A stretch of 62,936 nucleotides of DNA from Sphingomonas bacterium (GTDB lineage Bacteria; Pseudomonadota; Alphaproteobacteria; Sphingomonadales; Sphingomonadaceae). Positions 17,198-28,869 of the stretch are shown piece by piece. The first letter of the stretch is position 1; every line of letters begins with the position of its first letter. The translations under genes and the position numbers were made by a program. Location of the stretch: NCBI RefSeq assembly GCF_028292945.1, contig NZ_JAQGLJ010000120.1, positions 1-62,936 of the forward strand. The letters run 5' to 3'. Under the pieces are notes generated by a model. The model did not search any database, was not told where the DNA came from, and saw only the letters and a list, made by a program, of their open reading frames with translations.

Positions 17198-17800
17198 CTA
17201 CAAAGCGTACTTCACCGAACACCCATACGGCCGCGTCTCCGCCACCGACACGGCCTTGCCCGCCTTCAGCTCGCCCAGCGCCGCGAGCACATGATTGCGC
17301 GCGCCGGCGATGTCGGCGACGTCGGCGGTCGGCTTGTCGTCGATCCCGCCCTGATAGCGCAGGGTGCCCTTGCCATCGATCACGTACAGATGCGGCGTGG
17401 TCTTCGCCGCATAGCCCTTGCCGACGCGGCCTTCGGGATCGAGCAGGTACGCGGTCGGCTGCGCCTTCGCGCCGGCGACATAGGCCCGCGCCTGTGCGCC
17501 CGTCACATGCCCCTGCTTGCCCGGCCCGCTCGAGTTGATCGTCAGCCAGGTGACGCCGTCCTTGCGCGCGGCGGCCTGCGTCCGCTGCATGTTGCCGGCA
17601 TAGTGCTTCTTCACGAAGGGGCAGTCGGGGTTGTTCCACTCGAGAACGACCGTCTTGCCCTTGTAGTCCGCCAGCTGCACCGCCTTGCCGGTGGCGTCGG
17701 TCAGGCGGAAATTGCCGGCGGCGGCGTTGGTCGCCTGCTGGCCGACAGCGGGGCCGGCGAACAGTGCGGCGGCGGCAGCGAGAACGATCGGGGGACGCAT
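17198..17800 (-). CDS. Secreted thioredoxin/redoxin-like protein
   Basis: 200-aa protein of the AhpC/TSA-redoxin type. MRPPIVLAAAAALFAGPAVG is a signal peptide, so it acts in the periplasm. The active region reads LEWNNPDCPFVKKHY: a single cysteine with a CPFV context rather than the CxxC of a true thioredoxin, followed by TPHLYVIDGKGTLRYQGGID, the cis-proline loop and a beta-strand. Resolving cysteine may be the C near the end (YGCSVKY). It starts 16 bp after the stop of the DsbD-like gene on the same strand, so it is likely an electron acceptor in the same thiol-reducing chain (inference). The upstream in-frame extension to 17839 overlaps the DsbD gene and has no support. Confidence 0.85.
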   Translation of the reverse strand: MRPPIVLAAAAALFAGPAVGQQATNAAAGNFRLTDATGKAVQLADYKGKTVVLEWNNPDCPFVKKHYAGNMQRTQAAARKDGVTWLTINSSGPGKQGHVTGAQARAYVAGAKAQPTAYLLDPEGRVGKGYAAKTTPHLYVIDGKGTLRYQGGIDDKPTADVADIAGARNHVLAALGELKAGKAVSVAETRPYGCSVKYAL

Positions 17801-17816
17801 GATCTCCAGCTCCCCT

Positions 17817-19832
17817 TCAGCGCCGCCATTCCGCGGCAAGGGCGGTCAACATACCTGGCGTCAATACCTGCGGTAACACCTGCGGTGCCGACGCACCCGG
17901 TGCATACCATAAATACAGGGGCACGCCCGCACGATTGTGACGCTCGATAAACCGGCCCAGATCGGCGTCACCATCGGTCCAGTCGCCGACCAGCACCGCC
18001 ACCTTGCCGGTGTCGAACGCCGCGCGCACCGCCGCTCGATCGATCGCGCCCGCCTCGTTGACCTTGCAGGTGAGGCACCAGTCCGCCGTGAAATAGGCGA
18101 ACACCGGCCGGTTCTCGGCGCGCAGGGCTGCAAGGCGCGTCTCGGAGAACGCCTCGTCGCCCTTCGCTGGAGCGCCCGCTACCGCCTGTGCCTCGCGCGG
18201 CACCCCCGCCGCCGCGCCGATCGCCAGCACCAGCGCCGCCGTCATCGCCATGCCCGCGCCCAGTCCGCGCGCCTGTCGCCGACCGGCCAGCCACAGCGCG
18301 AAGCCGACCAGCAACGCCGCGCCCAGGCCCCAGGTCATCGCGTCGACCCCCGCCTGCCGTCCCAGCACCCAGGCGAGCGCCAGCGCGGTCAGCCACATCG
18401 GGACCGACATGGCGCGCTTGAACCGCTCCATCCACGCACCCGGCTTGGGCAGCCGCCGCCGCAGGGCCGGCACGAAACCGACAGCCAAGAACGGTAGCGC
18501 CAGCCCCAGCCCCAGCCCCGCGAACACCGCCAGCGCGGCGACGGTCGGCAGCACCAGCGCCGCGCCCAGGGCCGCGCCCATGAACGGGCCGGTGCACGGC
18601 GTCGCCACGAACGCCGCCAGCGCGCCGGTCGCGAACGCCCCGCCCGCGCCGTTCTCGCTGGCGAAGCGCGGCGTCGGCACCTCGAACAGCCCCGACAGGT
18701 TCAGCGCGATGCCGACCGTCAGCGCCAGCAGCACGACGATGACGCGCGGGTCCTGCAGCTGGAACGCCCAGCCGACCGCGTTGCCGCCCGCGCGCAGGGC
18801 CAGGATGGCGACGCCCAGCCCCAGACACGCCAGCACCGCGCCACCGGTATAAGCCAACGCCTCGCTCCGCGCCGCCTTGGCGTCAGCGCCCGATCGCGCG
18901 AGGCTCAGCGCCTTGAGGCTCAGGATCGGGAACACGCACGGCATGATGTTGAGCAGCAACCCACCCAGCACCGCGCCCGCAAACGCGATCAGCGCCGCGC
19001 GCCAGCTTAGATCGCCACCCCCCGTCGGTGGCGCAATCGAGCCCGGCACGGCGCGCAGCGCGAAACCCTGCCCCTCCCCCGTCGACAGCACGCCGTCCAG
19101 CGTCGCGGGCGGCGTGCCGATCGTCGCCGCCTTGGTTTCCACGATCAGCCGGTCACCGTCGCGAGTCACCACCTGCGGCGCCGCGTAATCGATCGCACCA
19201 CCCACCAGCGGGAAGAAATATGCTTCGCCCAGCGTGGCGTCGGCCGGGAACGGCACCGCCAACCGGAACCGCCCGTCCGCCGCCGCGAAGCTCGCGCGCG
19301 ACCCGAGCGGCTTGGGCATCGCGCGGCGCCACCCGTCGAACCGGACCCGCGTCGCGGGTTCGATCGCGCCGTCCCCCACCGTCAGTTCGGCCGTAAGCGT
19401 CTGCTTCTCGGGCACGCAGATCTCGACCGTGCACACCAGATAGTCGAGAGCCACCCGCACCGGCAGCCGCGTCCCTGCCGCCAGCCCCGCCGGCACGCGC
19501 AGCTCGACCAGATGCGCATAGGGCCGCTCGTAGACATAGTTCATCAGCCCGGAGACGAGCAGCCGCCCCGGCACCGGATACTGTAGCGGCCCCGCCGTGA
19601 CCCCCGCCGGCAGCGTCCACGTCGCCACCGTCGGCACACCCGCATCGCCGCCGTTGATCCAATAGCCATGCCACTCGCGCTCGGGGGTCGACGCGAAGGC
19701 GAGCGTCACGCTCGATCCCGCCGCCGGCCGTACCGTCTCGGCCACCAGCTCGATCGCGACATGCCGCGTCTGCGCCACCGCCGCGCCCGCCAATAACCAC
19801 GTCATCAGCATGCTAAGCAGCGCACGCATCAT
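17817..19832 (-). CDS. DsbD/ScsB-type transmembrane thiol:disulfide reductase
   Basis: 671-aa three-part protein. Signal peptide MMRALLSMLMTWLLAGAAVA; N-terminal periplasmic DsbD-alpha-like domain with a Cys pair (YLVCTVEICVPEKQ, ~132-145); eight-helix DsbD-beta membrane domain with the paired cysteines in NIMPCVFPILSLKAL and ATPCTGPFMGAALG; C-terminal thioredoxin domain with AYFTADWCLTCKVNE (WCxxC). It moves electrons from cytoplasmic thioredoxin across the inner membrane to periplasmic proteins. The N-terminal domain and size match ScsB-like proteins of alphaproteobacteria more than E. coli DsbD. Divergent from the phosphatase gene, with ~60 bp between the two start codons. Confidence 0.9.
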   Translation of the reverse strand: MMRALLSMLMTWLLAGAAVAQTRHVAIELVAETVRPAAGSSVTLAFASTPEREWHGYWINGGDAGVPTVATWTLPAGVTAGPLQYPVPGRLLVSGLMNYVYERPYAHLVELRVPAGLAAGTRLPVRVALDYLVCTVEICVPEKQTLTAELTVGDGAIEPATRVRFDGWRRAMPKPLGSRASFAAADGRFRLAVPFPADATLGEAYFFPLVGGAIDYAAPQVVTRDGDRLIVETKAATIGTPPATLDGVLSTGEGQGFALRAVPGSIAPPTGGGDLSWRAALIAFAGAVLGGLLLNIMPCVFPILSLKALSLARSGADAKAARSEALAYTGGAVLACLGLGVAILALRAGGNAVGWAFQLQDPRVIVVLLALTVGIALNLSGLFEVPTPRFASENGAGGAFATGALAAFVATPCTGPFMGAALGAALVLPTVAALAVFAGLGLGLALPFLAVGFVPALRRRLPKPGAWMERFKRAMSVPMWLTALALAWVLGRQAGVDAMTWGLGAALLVGFALWLAGRRQARGLGAGMAMTAALVLAIGAAAGVPREAQAVAGAPAKGDEAFSETRLAALRAENRPVFAYFTADWCLTCKVNEAGAIDRAAVRAAFDTGKVAVLVGDWTDGDADLGRFIERHNRAGVPLYLWYAPGASAPQVLPQVLTPGMLTALAAEWRR

Positions 19833-19891
19833 TGCTCAAACCCCATCGCCCGCTCATAGCGTGGGCGACGCCCGACCCCAAGGACTTGTCC

Positions 19892-21511
19892 ATGCGCCAT
19901 GTGTTCGCCGCCCTGCTTCTCGCCACCGCGGTGCCTGCCGTCGCCCAGCAGGTCGCCCGACCCATTCCGACCAAGCCGAAGCTGATCGTGGCGATCTCGG
20001 TCGACCAGCTGTCCGCCGATCTCTTCGCGCAGTACCGCAACCGCTTCGAGCGGGGTTTCGCCCAGCTGCTAAACGGCGCGGTGTTCCCGTCAGCCTATCA
20101 AGGCCATGCCGCGACAGAGACATGCCCCGGCCATTCCACCATCCTCACCGGCTATCGTCCCGCTCGGACCGGGATCATCGCCAATCAATGGGTCGACCAG
20201 TCCGTCGCCCGATCGGACAAGCTCGTCTATTGCGCGGAGGACGAGTCCGTGCCCGGCTCGACCTCCAGCAACTACACCGCGTCGGACAAGCATCTGAAGG
20301 TGCCGACGCTGGGCGAGCGGATGAAGCAGGCCAACGCCGCCACCCGCGTCGTCGCCGTCGCGGGCAAGGACCGCGCCGCGATCATGATGGGTGGCCATCG
20401 CATCGACGAGCTGTGGTGGTGGAAGGACAAGGACTTCGTCAGCTATGCCGGCCGCGTCGCGCCGCCGGTGGTGGAGCGCACCCGCGCCGCCGTCGCCGCG
20501 CTGCTTGCGCAGCCGCAGGCGGCGCTGCCGCTGCCCGGCTGGTGCGCGCCCGCCGATCGCCCCGTGCAGGTCGGTGCGCTCTCGCTGGGCCAGGGCCGCT
20601 TCGCGCGCGCGGCGGGCGATGCCCGCTCGTTCCGCGCCTCGCCGGCGTCCGACGCCGCGGTGCTGGGCCTCGCCGCGGGGCTGATCCAGGACATGCGGCT
20701 CGGCAAGGCGGCGCAGACCGACCTGATCGCGATCGGCCTGTCCGCGACCGACTATGTCGGCCACAGCTTCGGCACCGGCGGCAGCGAGATGTGCATCCAG
20801 ATGGACCAGCTCGATCAGATGCTGGGCGCGTTCTTCGACACGCTGGACGGCTGGGGGCTCGACTATCAGGTCGTGCTGACCGGCGATCACGGTGCGCACG
20901 ACGTCACCGAGCGTCACCAGCAGCGCGCCATGCCGACCGCCGCGCGGCTCTCGACGGACCTGTCGATCGGCACGCTCGCCAAGGAGATCGGCGCGAAGCT
21001 GGGGCTGCAGGGCCGCGTCCTGATCGCCGCCGACAACGACGTACACATCGACCGGGCGCTGTCGCCGGCCGACCGCGCGCGTGTCGAGCGCGAGGCGCTG
21101 GCCCGGTTCCGCGCGCATCCCCAGGTCGCCGCGGCGTTGACCCGCGCGCAGGTCGCCGCGACACCCCTGCCGTCGGGACCACCGGAGAACTGGACGCTCG
21201 CCGAGCGCGCACGCGCCTCGTTCGACCCGGAGCGCTCGGGCGACATGCTGCTGCTGTTCCGCCCGCGCGTCACGCCGATCCCGACGCCCGGGCCGGGCTA
21301 TGTCGAGACGCACGGCTCGCCGTGGGACTATGATCGCCGCGTGCCGCTGATCTTCTGGCGCAAGGGGATGACGGGGTTCGAACAGCCGCTGTCGGTCGAG
21401 ACGGTCGACATCGCGCCGACGCTGGCGGCGGGGGTCGGGCTGCCGATTCCGGGCGTGGACGGACGGTGCCTGGACCTCGATCCGGGCGCGGGTGATACGT
21501 GTAAGCCTTGA
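19892..21511 (+). CDS. PafA-type alkaline phosphatase/phosphodiesterase
   Basis: 539-aa secreted hydrolase. The ATG at 19892 gives the signal peptide MRHVFAALLLATAVPAVAQQ; the longer frame from 19832 runs into the divergent gene. The nucleophile threonine is in GHAATETCPGHSTILTGYRP, with metal ligands in the opening VAISVDQLSADLF (Asp), IGLSATDYVGHSFGTGG (D..H) and VVLTGDHGAHDVTE (DH). This is the layout of Flavobacterium-type PafA, a calcium/zinc alkaline phosphatase acting on phosphomonoesters without Pho-regulon phosphate inhibition. A role in extracellular phosphate scavenging is inferred. No Pho box was recognised upstream. Confidence 0.88.
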   Translation: MRHVFAALLLATAVPAVAQQVARPIPTKPKLIVAISVDQLSADLFAQYRNRFERGFAQLLNGAVFPSAYQGHAATETCPGHSTILTGYRPARTGIIANQWVDQSVARSDKLVYCAEDESVPGSTSSNYTASDKHLKVPTLGERMKQANAATRVVAVAGKDRAAIMMGGHRIDELWWWKDKDFVSYAGRVAPPVVERTRAAVAALLAQPQAALPLPGWCAPADRPVQVGALSLGQGRFARAAGDARSFRASPASDAAVLGLAAGLIQDMRLGKAAQTDLIAIGLSATDYVGHSFGTGGSEMCIQMDQLDQMLGAFFDTLDGWGLDYQVVLTGDHGAHDVTERHQQRAMPTAARLSTDLSIGTLAKEIGAKLGLQGRVLIAADNDVHIDRALSPADRARVEREALARFRAHPQVAAALTRAQVAATPLPSGPPENWTLAERARASFDPERSGDMLLLFRPRVTPIPTPGPGYVETHGSPWDYDRRVPLIFWRKGMTGFEQPLSVETVDIAPTLAAGVGLPIPGVDGRCLDLDPGAGDTCKP

Positions 21512-21515
21512 TCCA

Positions 21516-21545
21516 AGCCCCTCCCCGGCGGAAGCCGGGGAGGGC
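21516..21545. terminator. Bidirectional terminator-like hairpin
   Basis: AGCCCCTCCCCGGC, GGA loop, GCCGGGGAGGGCT: a very strong GC stem with one bulged C between two convergent genes (phosphatase and beta-helix protein). No long T run, so its strength as an intrinsic terminator is uncertain. Confidence 0.6.
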
Positions 21546-21550
21546 TGAAT

Positions 21551-22471
21551 TCATCGCCGTTCAAACATCCGTATCCCGGCGCCGAGGCTATTGCTTCCCA
21601 CCGCCAGCCTGTCCCCCGACAGATCCGCCACGAACGCCGGATTGCCCGGCGCGCCCGGCGCCAGCCGCGCATCGTTGCCCTCGATCCGCAGGCCGGTGCT
21701 CGGATGCGTACGTCGCTCCGCCGCGACGACGATCAGGCCGGAACTGTTCTCCTTGCCCTTGCCCTGCACGAAGCTGTTGCCCGCAATCAGCCCCTGCGCG
21801 CCCTCCGGCAGGTCGATCATGTAGTTGGTCCGCGTGCCGCCGCTGTCATCGAAGCTGTTGTTGCGGATCGTCACGCGCGGCCCGCGCACCTTGACATAAT
21901 GCCCGCCGCGCCCGCGCTCGAAGCGCGAGTTGGTGATCGTCACCGGGCCGCCCGGCGCCAGATAGATCGAATGCGAGCAGTTCTCGGTCTCGTGGCATTG
22001 GCCGAGACCGGAAAAGGTCGAGCGGTCGATGCTGATCCGTTGCGCCGGATGGCCGCCCAAAATGCCCTCCTGGCTGTCGAGGAACATCGAGTTGGTGACC
22101 GTCAGGTCGCCGATCTCGGTGCGGATTCCTGCGCCGTTGCCGTCCGGCACACGAATGTTGCGGAACACGAGGCCATCCACCGTCGAGCGCGCGCCGCGCA
22201 GCACCAGCACCGCCTTGTCCTCGCACGCGGTGCGCTCGAACACCGCCGTACCGGCCTGCCGCGCGCGGAAGGTGATCGAGCCGCCCGCCTGCACCGCGCA
22301 GTCGCGATAGGTCCCCGGCGCGATCAGGATCGTGCCCGTGCCCAGCCGGATCGACGACACCGCCTCCTGCAGGCGGGAGAAGCCCTGGCCGGTTTCGGCG
22401 ACGACGAACGGCGCGGATTGCTGGGCGGCGGCGGGGGTTGCGAGGGCGAGCACGAGGATGAGGGAGCGCAT
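21551..22471 (-). CDS. Secreted right-handed parallel beta-helix protein
   Basis: 306 aa. Signal peptide MRSLILVLALATPAAAQQ, then repeated short beta-strand turns: RLGTGTILIAPGTYRDCAV, STVDGLVFRNIRV, GDLTVTNSMFLDSQEGILGG, RISIDRSTFSGLG, GPVTITNSRFERG, PRVTIRNNSFDDSG and GLIAGNSFVQG. This is the pectin-lyase-like beta-helix fold found in carbohydrate-active and adhesive proteins. The conserved NSxF repeats are clear, but no catalytic residues of pectate lyases can be assigned. Start ATG at 22471 with AGGAATTC-like upstream sequence (weak). It could process or bind surface polysaccharide; function unproven. Confidence 0.82.
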   Translation of the reverse strand: MRSLILVLALATPAAAQQSAPFVVAETGQGFSRLQEAVSSIRLGTGTILIAPGTYRDCAVQAGGSITFRARQAGTAVFERTACEDKAVLVLRGARSTVDGLVFRNIRVPDGNGAGIRTEIGDLTVTNSMFLDSQEGILGGHPAQRISIDRSTFSGLGQCHETENCSHSIYLAPGGPVTITNSRFERGRGGHYVKVRGPRVTIRNNSFDDSGGTRTNYMIDLPEGAQGLIAGNSFVQGKGKENSSGLIVVAAERRTHPSTGLRIEGNDARLAPGAPGNPAFVADLSGDRLAVGSNSLGAGIRMFERR

Positions 22472-22717
22472 GAAGAATCCTTTTCGGATCAGCGATGCGA
22501 GTGGATGGCCCGGGGGACCAGCCGGATAGAAGGTTAAGGTGCTCTGGCGACACCGCAACTGCTTACCGGCACGCCGACATGCGCCGAAACGGCACGGAAC
22601 GAGCCCTCCCGGCGGACGCCGGGGCCCGGCCGGCCGCGCCGCGGGCTGGACCCCGACTTCCGTCGCGGAGGGATATGTGTCGGCCGCAACGCGTTCTACC
22701 GCCGAAGGAGCAAGCAC

Positions 22718-22864
22718 ATGACCGATCACAAGAAGAAGGGCGATTTCCACAAGACCGACAGCCATGCCGAGCGCGAAGGCGGCAACAAGAAGCAGGACAA
22801 CAGCCTGAAGAACGACGGCAAGGGCACCGACGGCCAGAACGCCGGCCACGGCGGTCACAAGTAG
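22718..22864 (+). CDS. 48-aa hydrophilic KGG-like stress peptide
   Basis: Short gene with a good ribosome-binding site (GAAGGAG, seven bases before ATG). The product is very polar, rich in Lys, Gly, Asn, His and Asp: it opens MTDHKKKGDFHKTDSHAERE and ends NAGHGGHK. Composition and the GG-N-K-K pattern resemble KGG/con-10-like small stress proteins of plant-associated alphaproteobacteria, which behave as hydrophilins. No hydrophobic core, so it is probably disordered. Codon use (GC-rich third positions) supports real coding. It stands alone between the beta-helix gene and a family A repeat. Confidence 0.72.
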   Translation: MTDHKKKGDFHKTDSHAEREGGNKKQDNSLKNDGKGTDGQNAGHGGHK

Positions 22865-22872
22865 CCGTTCGT

Positions 22873-22968
22873 CATGCTGAACTTGTTTCAGCATCCATGC
22901 CCGACGCGAGCCAATCGCTAAGGGTCTGGCGTCGCGCATGGACCCTGAAACGAGTTCAGGGTGACGTA
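22873..22968. repeat. Sphingomonad palindromic repeat, copy 2 (family A)
   Basis: Left arm GTCATGCTGAACTTGTTTCA, right arm GACCCTGAAACGAGTTCAGG, separated by ~45 bp. Lies between the stop of the 48-aa gene and the stop of metH; the stems could also act as a transcription terminator for both convergent genes. Confidence 0.88.
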
Positions 22969-22971
22969 GAG

Positions 22972-25638
<2,667 letters not shown>

Positions 25639-25649
25639 TGGTTCTTCTC

Positions 25650-25753
25650 AACTCCCCGCCCGCTTGCGGGAGGGGCTGGGGGTGGGCATGTCGAGTAGGG
25701 GAGCGTGTCAGCCCCACCCCCGACCCCTCCCGCGAGCGGGAGGGGAGCTTGGA
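25650..25753. repeat. Family C repeat between the two metH genes
   Basis: CCCCGCCCGCTTGCGGGAGG ... CCCTCCCGCGAGCGGGAGGG, about 100 bp, filling almost the whole 115-bp gap between the homocysteine-domain gene and the rest of metH. Same element as inside metH at 23560-23665, in the same orientation relative to the gene. Confidence 0.85.
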
Positions 25754-26800
25754 TCATGCCGCCATCGTCATCGGCTCCAGCCCGGCCAGCCTGGTCCGCA
25801 CCGCCGGCACCGCCACCTGCCGAGGCGGCAGCCCCCGTACGCGCTCCGCCATCGCGGCGATATGCGCGGGCGTCGATCCGCAGCATCCGCCCAGCACGTT
25901 GACCTGACCGGCATCGGCCCACTCGCCGACCAGCTTGGCGGTCGTGCCGGGCTGCTCGTCATATTCGCCCAGCTCGTTGGGCAGTCCGGCGTTCGGATAG
26001 ACCATGATCAGCGTATCGCACAGGTCGCTCAACGTGCGAACGTGCGGTCGCAACTGCTCGGCGCCGAACGAACAGTTCAGCCCGATGGTCAGCGGCCGCG
26101 CATGGCGCACCGCGTGCCAGAACGCTTCCACCGTATGTCCGGACAGGTTGCGCCCCGACAGGTCGGTCAGCGTCATCGACAGCATGATCGGCAGGTCGCG
26201 ACCCAGCGCCTCGCCTGCCTCGATCGCCGCCATGATGCCGGCCTTGGCATTAAGCGTGTCGAACACCGTCTCGATCAGCACGAAGTCGACCCCGCCCTCG
26301 ACCAGGGCGTCGATCTGCTCGCGATAGACATCCTTCAGGAAGTCGAAGTCGATCTCGCGATAGCCCGGGTCATTGACGTCCGGCGACAGCGACAGCGTCT
26401 TGTTGGTCGGTCCCAGCGCTCCCGCGACGAACCGTGGCCGCCCATCGCGCGCGGCGAACTCGTCGGCGACATTACGCGCCATCCGCGCGCTTTCGACGTT
26501 GATCGCGCGCACCAGATGCTCGGCGCCATAATCGGCCTGGCTGATCCGGTTGGCGGAAAATGTGTTGGTCTCGGCGATGTCGGCACCGGCCTCGAAATAG
26601 GCGCGGTGAATCGACGCCGGCACGTGCGGCGCCGTCAGCGCCAGGATGTCGTTGTTGCCCTTCTGGTCGTGCCCCAGCCCCAGTTCGCCCGCATAGGCGG
26701 CCTCGTCCAGCCGCCAGTTCTGGATCTCCGTCCCGAACGCCCCGTCGGTGATCAGGATGCGCTCGGCCGCCTGGGCCATAAATTGTTCGCGTGGTGTCAT
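25754..26800 (-). CDS. metH: Methionine synthase homocysteine S-methyltransferase subunit (MetH N-terminal module)
   Basis: 348-aa homocysteine-binding barrel that equals the first module of MetH. Marks: ILITDGAFGTEIQNWRL at the N-terminus, TNTFSANRISQADYG, GPTNKTLSLSPDVNDPGYR, and the zinc ligands in LTIGLNCSFGAEQL and NVLGGCCGSTPAHI. With the downstream protein it forms the cobalamin-dependent methyltransferase that makes methionine from homocysteine and methyl-tetrahydrofolate. I start at ATG 26800 (MTPREQFMAQAAERILITDG); the frame further left is repeat sequence. Lies between metF and the second metH gene, so all share a transcript. Confidence 0.93.
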   Translation of the reverse strand: MTPREQFMAQAAERILITDGAFGTEIQNWRLDEAAYAGELGLGHDQKGNNDILALTAPHVPASIHRAYFEAGADIAETNTFSANRISQADYGAEHLVRAINVESARMARNVADEFAARDGRPRFVAGALGPTNKTLSLSPDVNDPGYREIDFDFLKDVYREQIDALVEGGVDFVLIETVFDTLNAKAGIMAAIEAGEALGRDLPIMLSMTLTDLSGRNLSGHTVEAFWHAVRHARPLTIGLNCSFGAEQLRPHVRTLSDLCDTLIMVYPNAGLPNELGEYDEQPGTTAKLVGEWADAGQVNVLGGCCGSTPAHIAAMAERVRGLPPRQVAVPAVRTRLAGLEPMTMAA

Positions 26801-26810
26801 GTCAGACCTC

Positions 26811-26946
26811 GATCCTCCCCGGGACGGGGAGGTGGCGCGCAGGCGAAGCCTGCGTGACGGAGGGGGCTCTCCGAGAGGATCGTGCGCTGGCGGAGAGCCC
26901 CCTCCGTCAGCCGTTCGGGCTGCCACCTCCCCGTCCCGGGGAGGAA
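26811..26946. repeat. Inverted-repeat element, copy 2 (family B)
   Basis: CGATCCTCCCCGGGACGGGG at the left, CTCCCCGTCCCGGGGAGGAA at the right, with GAGAGCCCCCTCCG inner arms, i.e. a nearly complete long hairpin. Same family as 14194-14331. It separates metF from metH and could form a strong stem in the operon mRNA. Confidence 0.8.
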
Positions 26947-26947
26947 T

Positions 26948-27889
26948 TTAGGCAGCCACCGCTTCCTGCTTCTGCCGCGCCCGCACCCCCAGCAGGTGGC
27001 AGATCGCATACGCCAGCTCAGCCCGGTTGAGCGTGTAGAAGTGCAGCTGCTTCACCCCACCCGCATACAGCCGCCGCGACAGCTCGGCCGCCACCGTCGC
27101 CGCGACCAGCTGGCGCGCGGCGGGGTGGTCGTCCAGCCCCTCGAACAGCCGCGCCATCCACGCCGGCACCGCTGTGCCGCACATGGCAGCCATTCGCTTG
27201 ACGCTGGCGAAGTTCATCACCGGCATGATTCCCGGCACGATCTCCGCATCGACCCCCGCCGCCGCCAGCTCGTCGCGGTAGCGAAAGAACGTCTCCGGCT
27301 CGAAGAAGAACTGCGTGATCGCGCGGTTCGCACCTGCGTCCAGCTTGCGCTTCAGATTGTCCAGGTCCGCCGCCGCGTCGGTCGAATCCGGGTGGCATTC
27401 GGGATAAGCCGATACCGAAACCTCAAACGGATGCAGCCGCTTCAGCCCGGCGACCAGATCGGCGGCGTTCTCGTACCCGCCCGGATGCGAGGCATAGCTC
27501 GCCCCCTTGGTCGGCGGATCGCCGCGCAGCGCCACGATATGCCGCACGCCCGCCGCCCAATATTCCTGCGCGACACGATCGATCTCGTCCTTCGTCGCTT
27601 CGACGCAGGTCAGATGCGCGGCGGCCGCGAGCGACGTCTCGCGCTGAATACGCGCCACCGTCGCGTGCGTCCGCTCGCGCGTCGATCCGCCCGCGCCATA
27701 GGTGACCGACACGAAGCGCGGACCAAGCGGCTCCAGGGTCCGCACCGCGTCCCACAGCTGCGCCTCCATTGCCTCGTTCTTGGGCGGGAAGAATTCGAAC
27801 GACACCTCGAGATCGCCGCCGACATCGGCATAGAGCGGCGTCGCGAGCGCCCGTTGTGCCTCCGCCAGCTGGTTTACCGATAGCGTCAT
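26948..27889 (-). CDS. metF: 5,10-methylenetetrahydrofolate reductase
   Basis: 313-aa FAD-dependent TIM-barrel enzyme that makes 5-methyl-tetrahydrofolate, the methyl donor for the neighbouring MetH. Family marks: VSFEFFPPKNEAMEAQLW, SVTYGAGGSTRERTH, HLTCVEATKDEI, HIVALRGDPPTKG, ITQFFFEPETFFRYRDEL and GIMPVMNF. Start ATG at 27889 overlaps the stop of the ArsR/methyltransferase gene (ATGA), which shows co-transcription and coupling. The order regulator-metF-metH(N)-metH(C) is a compact methionine regulon. Confidence 0.95.
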   Translation of the reverse strand: MTLSVNQLAEAQRALATPLYADVGGDLEVSFEFFPPKNEAMEAQLWDAVRTLEPLGPRFVSVTYGAGGSTRERTHATVARIQRETSLAAAAHLTCVEATKDEIDRVAQEYWAAGVRHIVALRGDPPTKGASYASHPGGYENAADLVAGLKRLHPFEVSVSAYPECHPDSTDAAADLDNLKRKLDAGANRAITQFFFEPETFFRYRDELAAAGVDAEIVPGIMPVMNFASVKRMAAMCGTAVPAWMARLFEGLDDHPAARQLVAATVAAELSRRLYAGGVKQLHFYTLNRAELAYAICHLLGVRARQKQEAVAA

Positions 27890-28863
27890 GCTGCTCGCAC
27901 CTCCTTCAACCGAACGCCTTGCCTCTCGACCCTGCTCGCAACCGACTTGCGACCCAGCCACAGTTTGACCGTCAGTTCTCCGCCCTCCAGCGTTTCGGTA
28001 CGCACGGTGGCGAGTCCCGCCGCCGCGTACCAGCTCGCCACCTGCGCATCGTCGAAGCCGAGCCGCACATGCGCGTCGCGCAGGCGCAGCTCCTCGCGGT
28101 CGTGCGCCGCGAAATCCGCGATCAGCAGCCGCCCGCCACGCCCCAGCACCCGCGCCGCCTCCGCGATGGCGGCGGGTGGATCGGCCGCGAAGTGCAGCAC
28201 GTGGTGCAGGATGGCGACGTCCGCCGCCCCGTCCGCCAGCGGCAGCGCGTACAGGTCGGCCTGGCGCAGCTCGGCGCGATCCTGCAGCTTGGCGCGGGCC
28301 AGCCGCAGCATCTCCGACGAACGGTCGACACCCAGCGCACTTTCAGCCTGACCGCCGAACAGCTCCAGCATGCGTCCGGTCCCGGTGCCGATGTCGACCA
28401 GCGCTCCCAACGGCCCGGCGCCGAGCACTGCCTGCATCGCCGCCTCGACCTGCTCCTCGGCCACGTGCAGCGAGCGGATCGCGTCCCACTCGCCTGCGCG
28501 CGCCTCGAACCACGCCGCCGCCGCCCCGGCGCGATCCGCGCGCACCGCCTGCAATCGCGCGCTATCGGCCACCGCCCAGTGATCCCCGGCGCCGTCCGGA
28601 CCGGCCCAGCCGTCGAGCGCCGCCGCCACCGGGTGCACCGCGTCGGGCCGGCCGAGCGCCACGAACACCCAGCTGCCCTCCTTGCGCCGCGTCAGCAGCC
28701 CTGCGTCGCACAGGATCTTCACATGCCGGGATACGCGCGGCTGGCTTTGCCCCAGCACCTGCGCCAGCTCGCCCACCGACAGCTCCATGCGCCGCACCAG
28801 CTGCACGATCCGCAGCCGGGTCGCGTCGCCGAGCGCGCGGAAGACTTCGAGAGCTACGGTCAC
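27886..28863 (-). CDS. ArsR-family regulator fused to SAM-dependent methyltransferase domain
   Basis: 325 aa, two parts. Residues ~5-85 are an ArsR winged helix (LGDATRLRIVQLV, QPRVSRHVKILCDAGLLTRRKEG). The metal-binding cysteines of ArsR/SmtB sensors are missing. Residues ~140-300 are a class I methyltransferase fold with motif I LVDIGTGTGRMLELF, LPLADGAADVAILHHVLHF and RLLIADF. First gene of the methionine operon; start GTG at 28863. A methyltransferase domain on a repressor could bind SAM or SAH as the signal, as in SahR, the ArsR-family regulator of the methionine/SAM cycle in Proteobacteria. So I infer it represses metF/metH in response to SAM or SAH. Whether it also methylates something is unknown. 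Confidence 0.85.
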   Translation of the reverse strand: MTVALEVFRALGDATRLRIVQLVRRMELSVGELAQVLGQSQPRVSRHVKILCDAGLLTRRKEGSWVFVALGRPDAVHPVAAALDGWAGPDGAGDHWAVADSARLQAVRADRAGAAAAWFEARAGEWDAIRSLHVAEEQVEAAMQAVLGAGPLGALVDIGTGTGRMLELFGGQAESALGVDRSSEMLRLARAKLQDRAELRQADLYALPLADGAADVAILHHVLHFAADPPAAIAEAARVLGRGGRLLIADFAAHDREELRLRDAHVRLGFDDAQVASWYAAAGLATVRTETLEGGELTVKLWLGRKSVASRVERQGVRLKEVRAA

Positions 28864-28869
28864 GAACGA

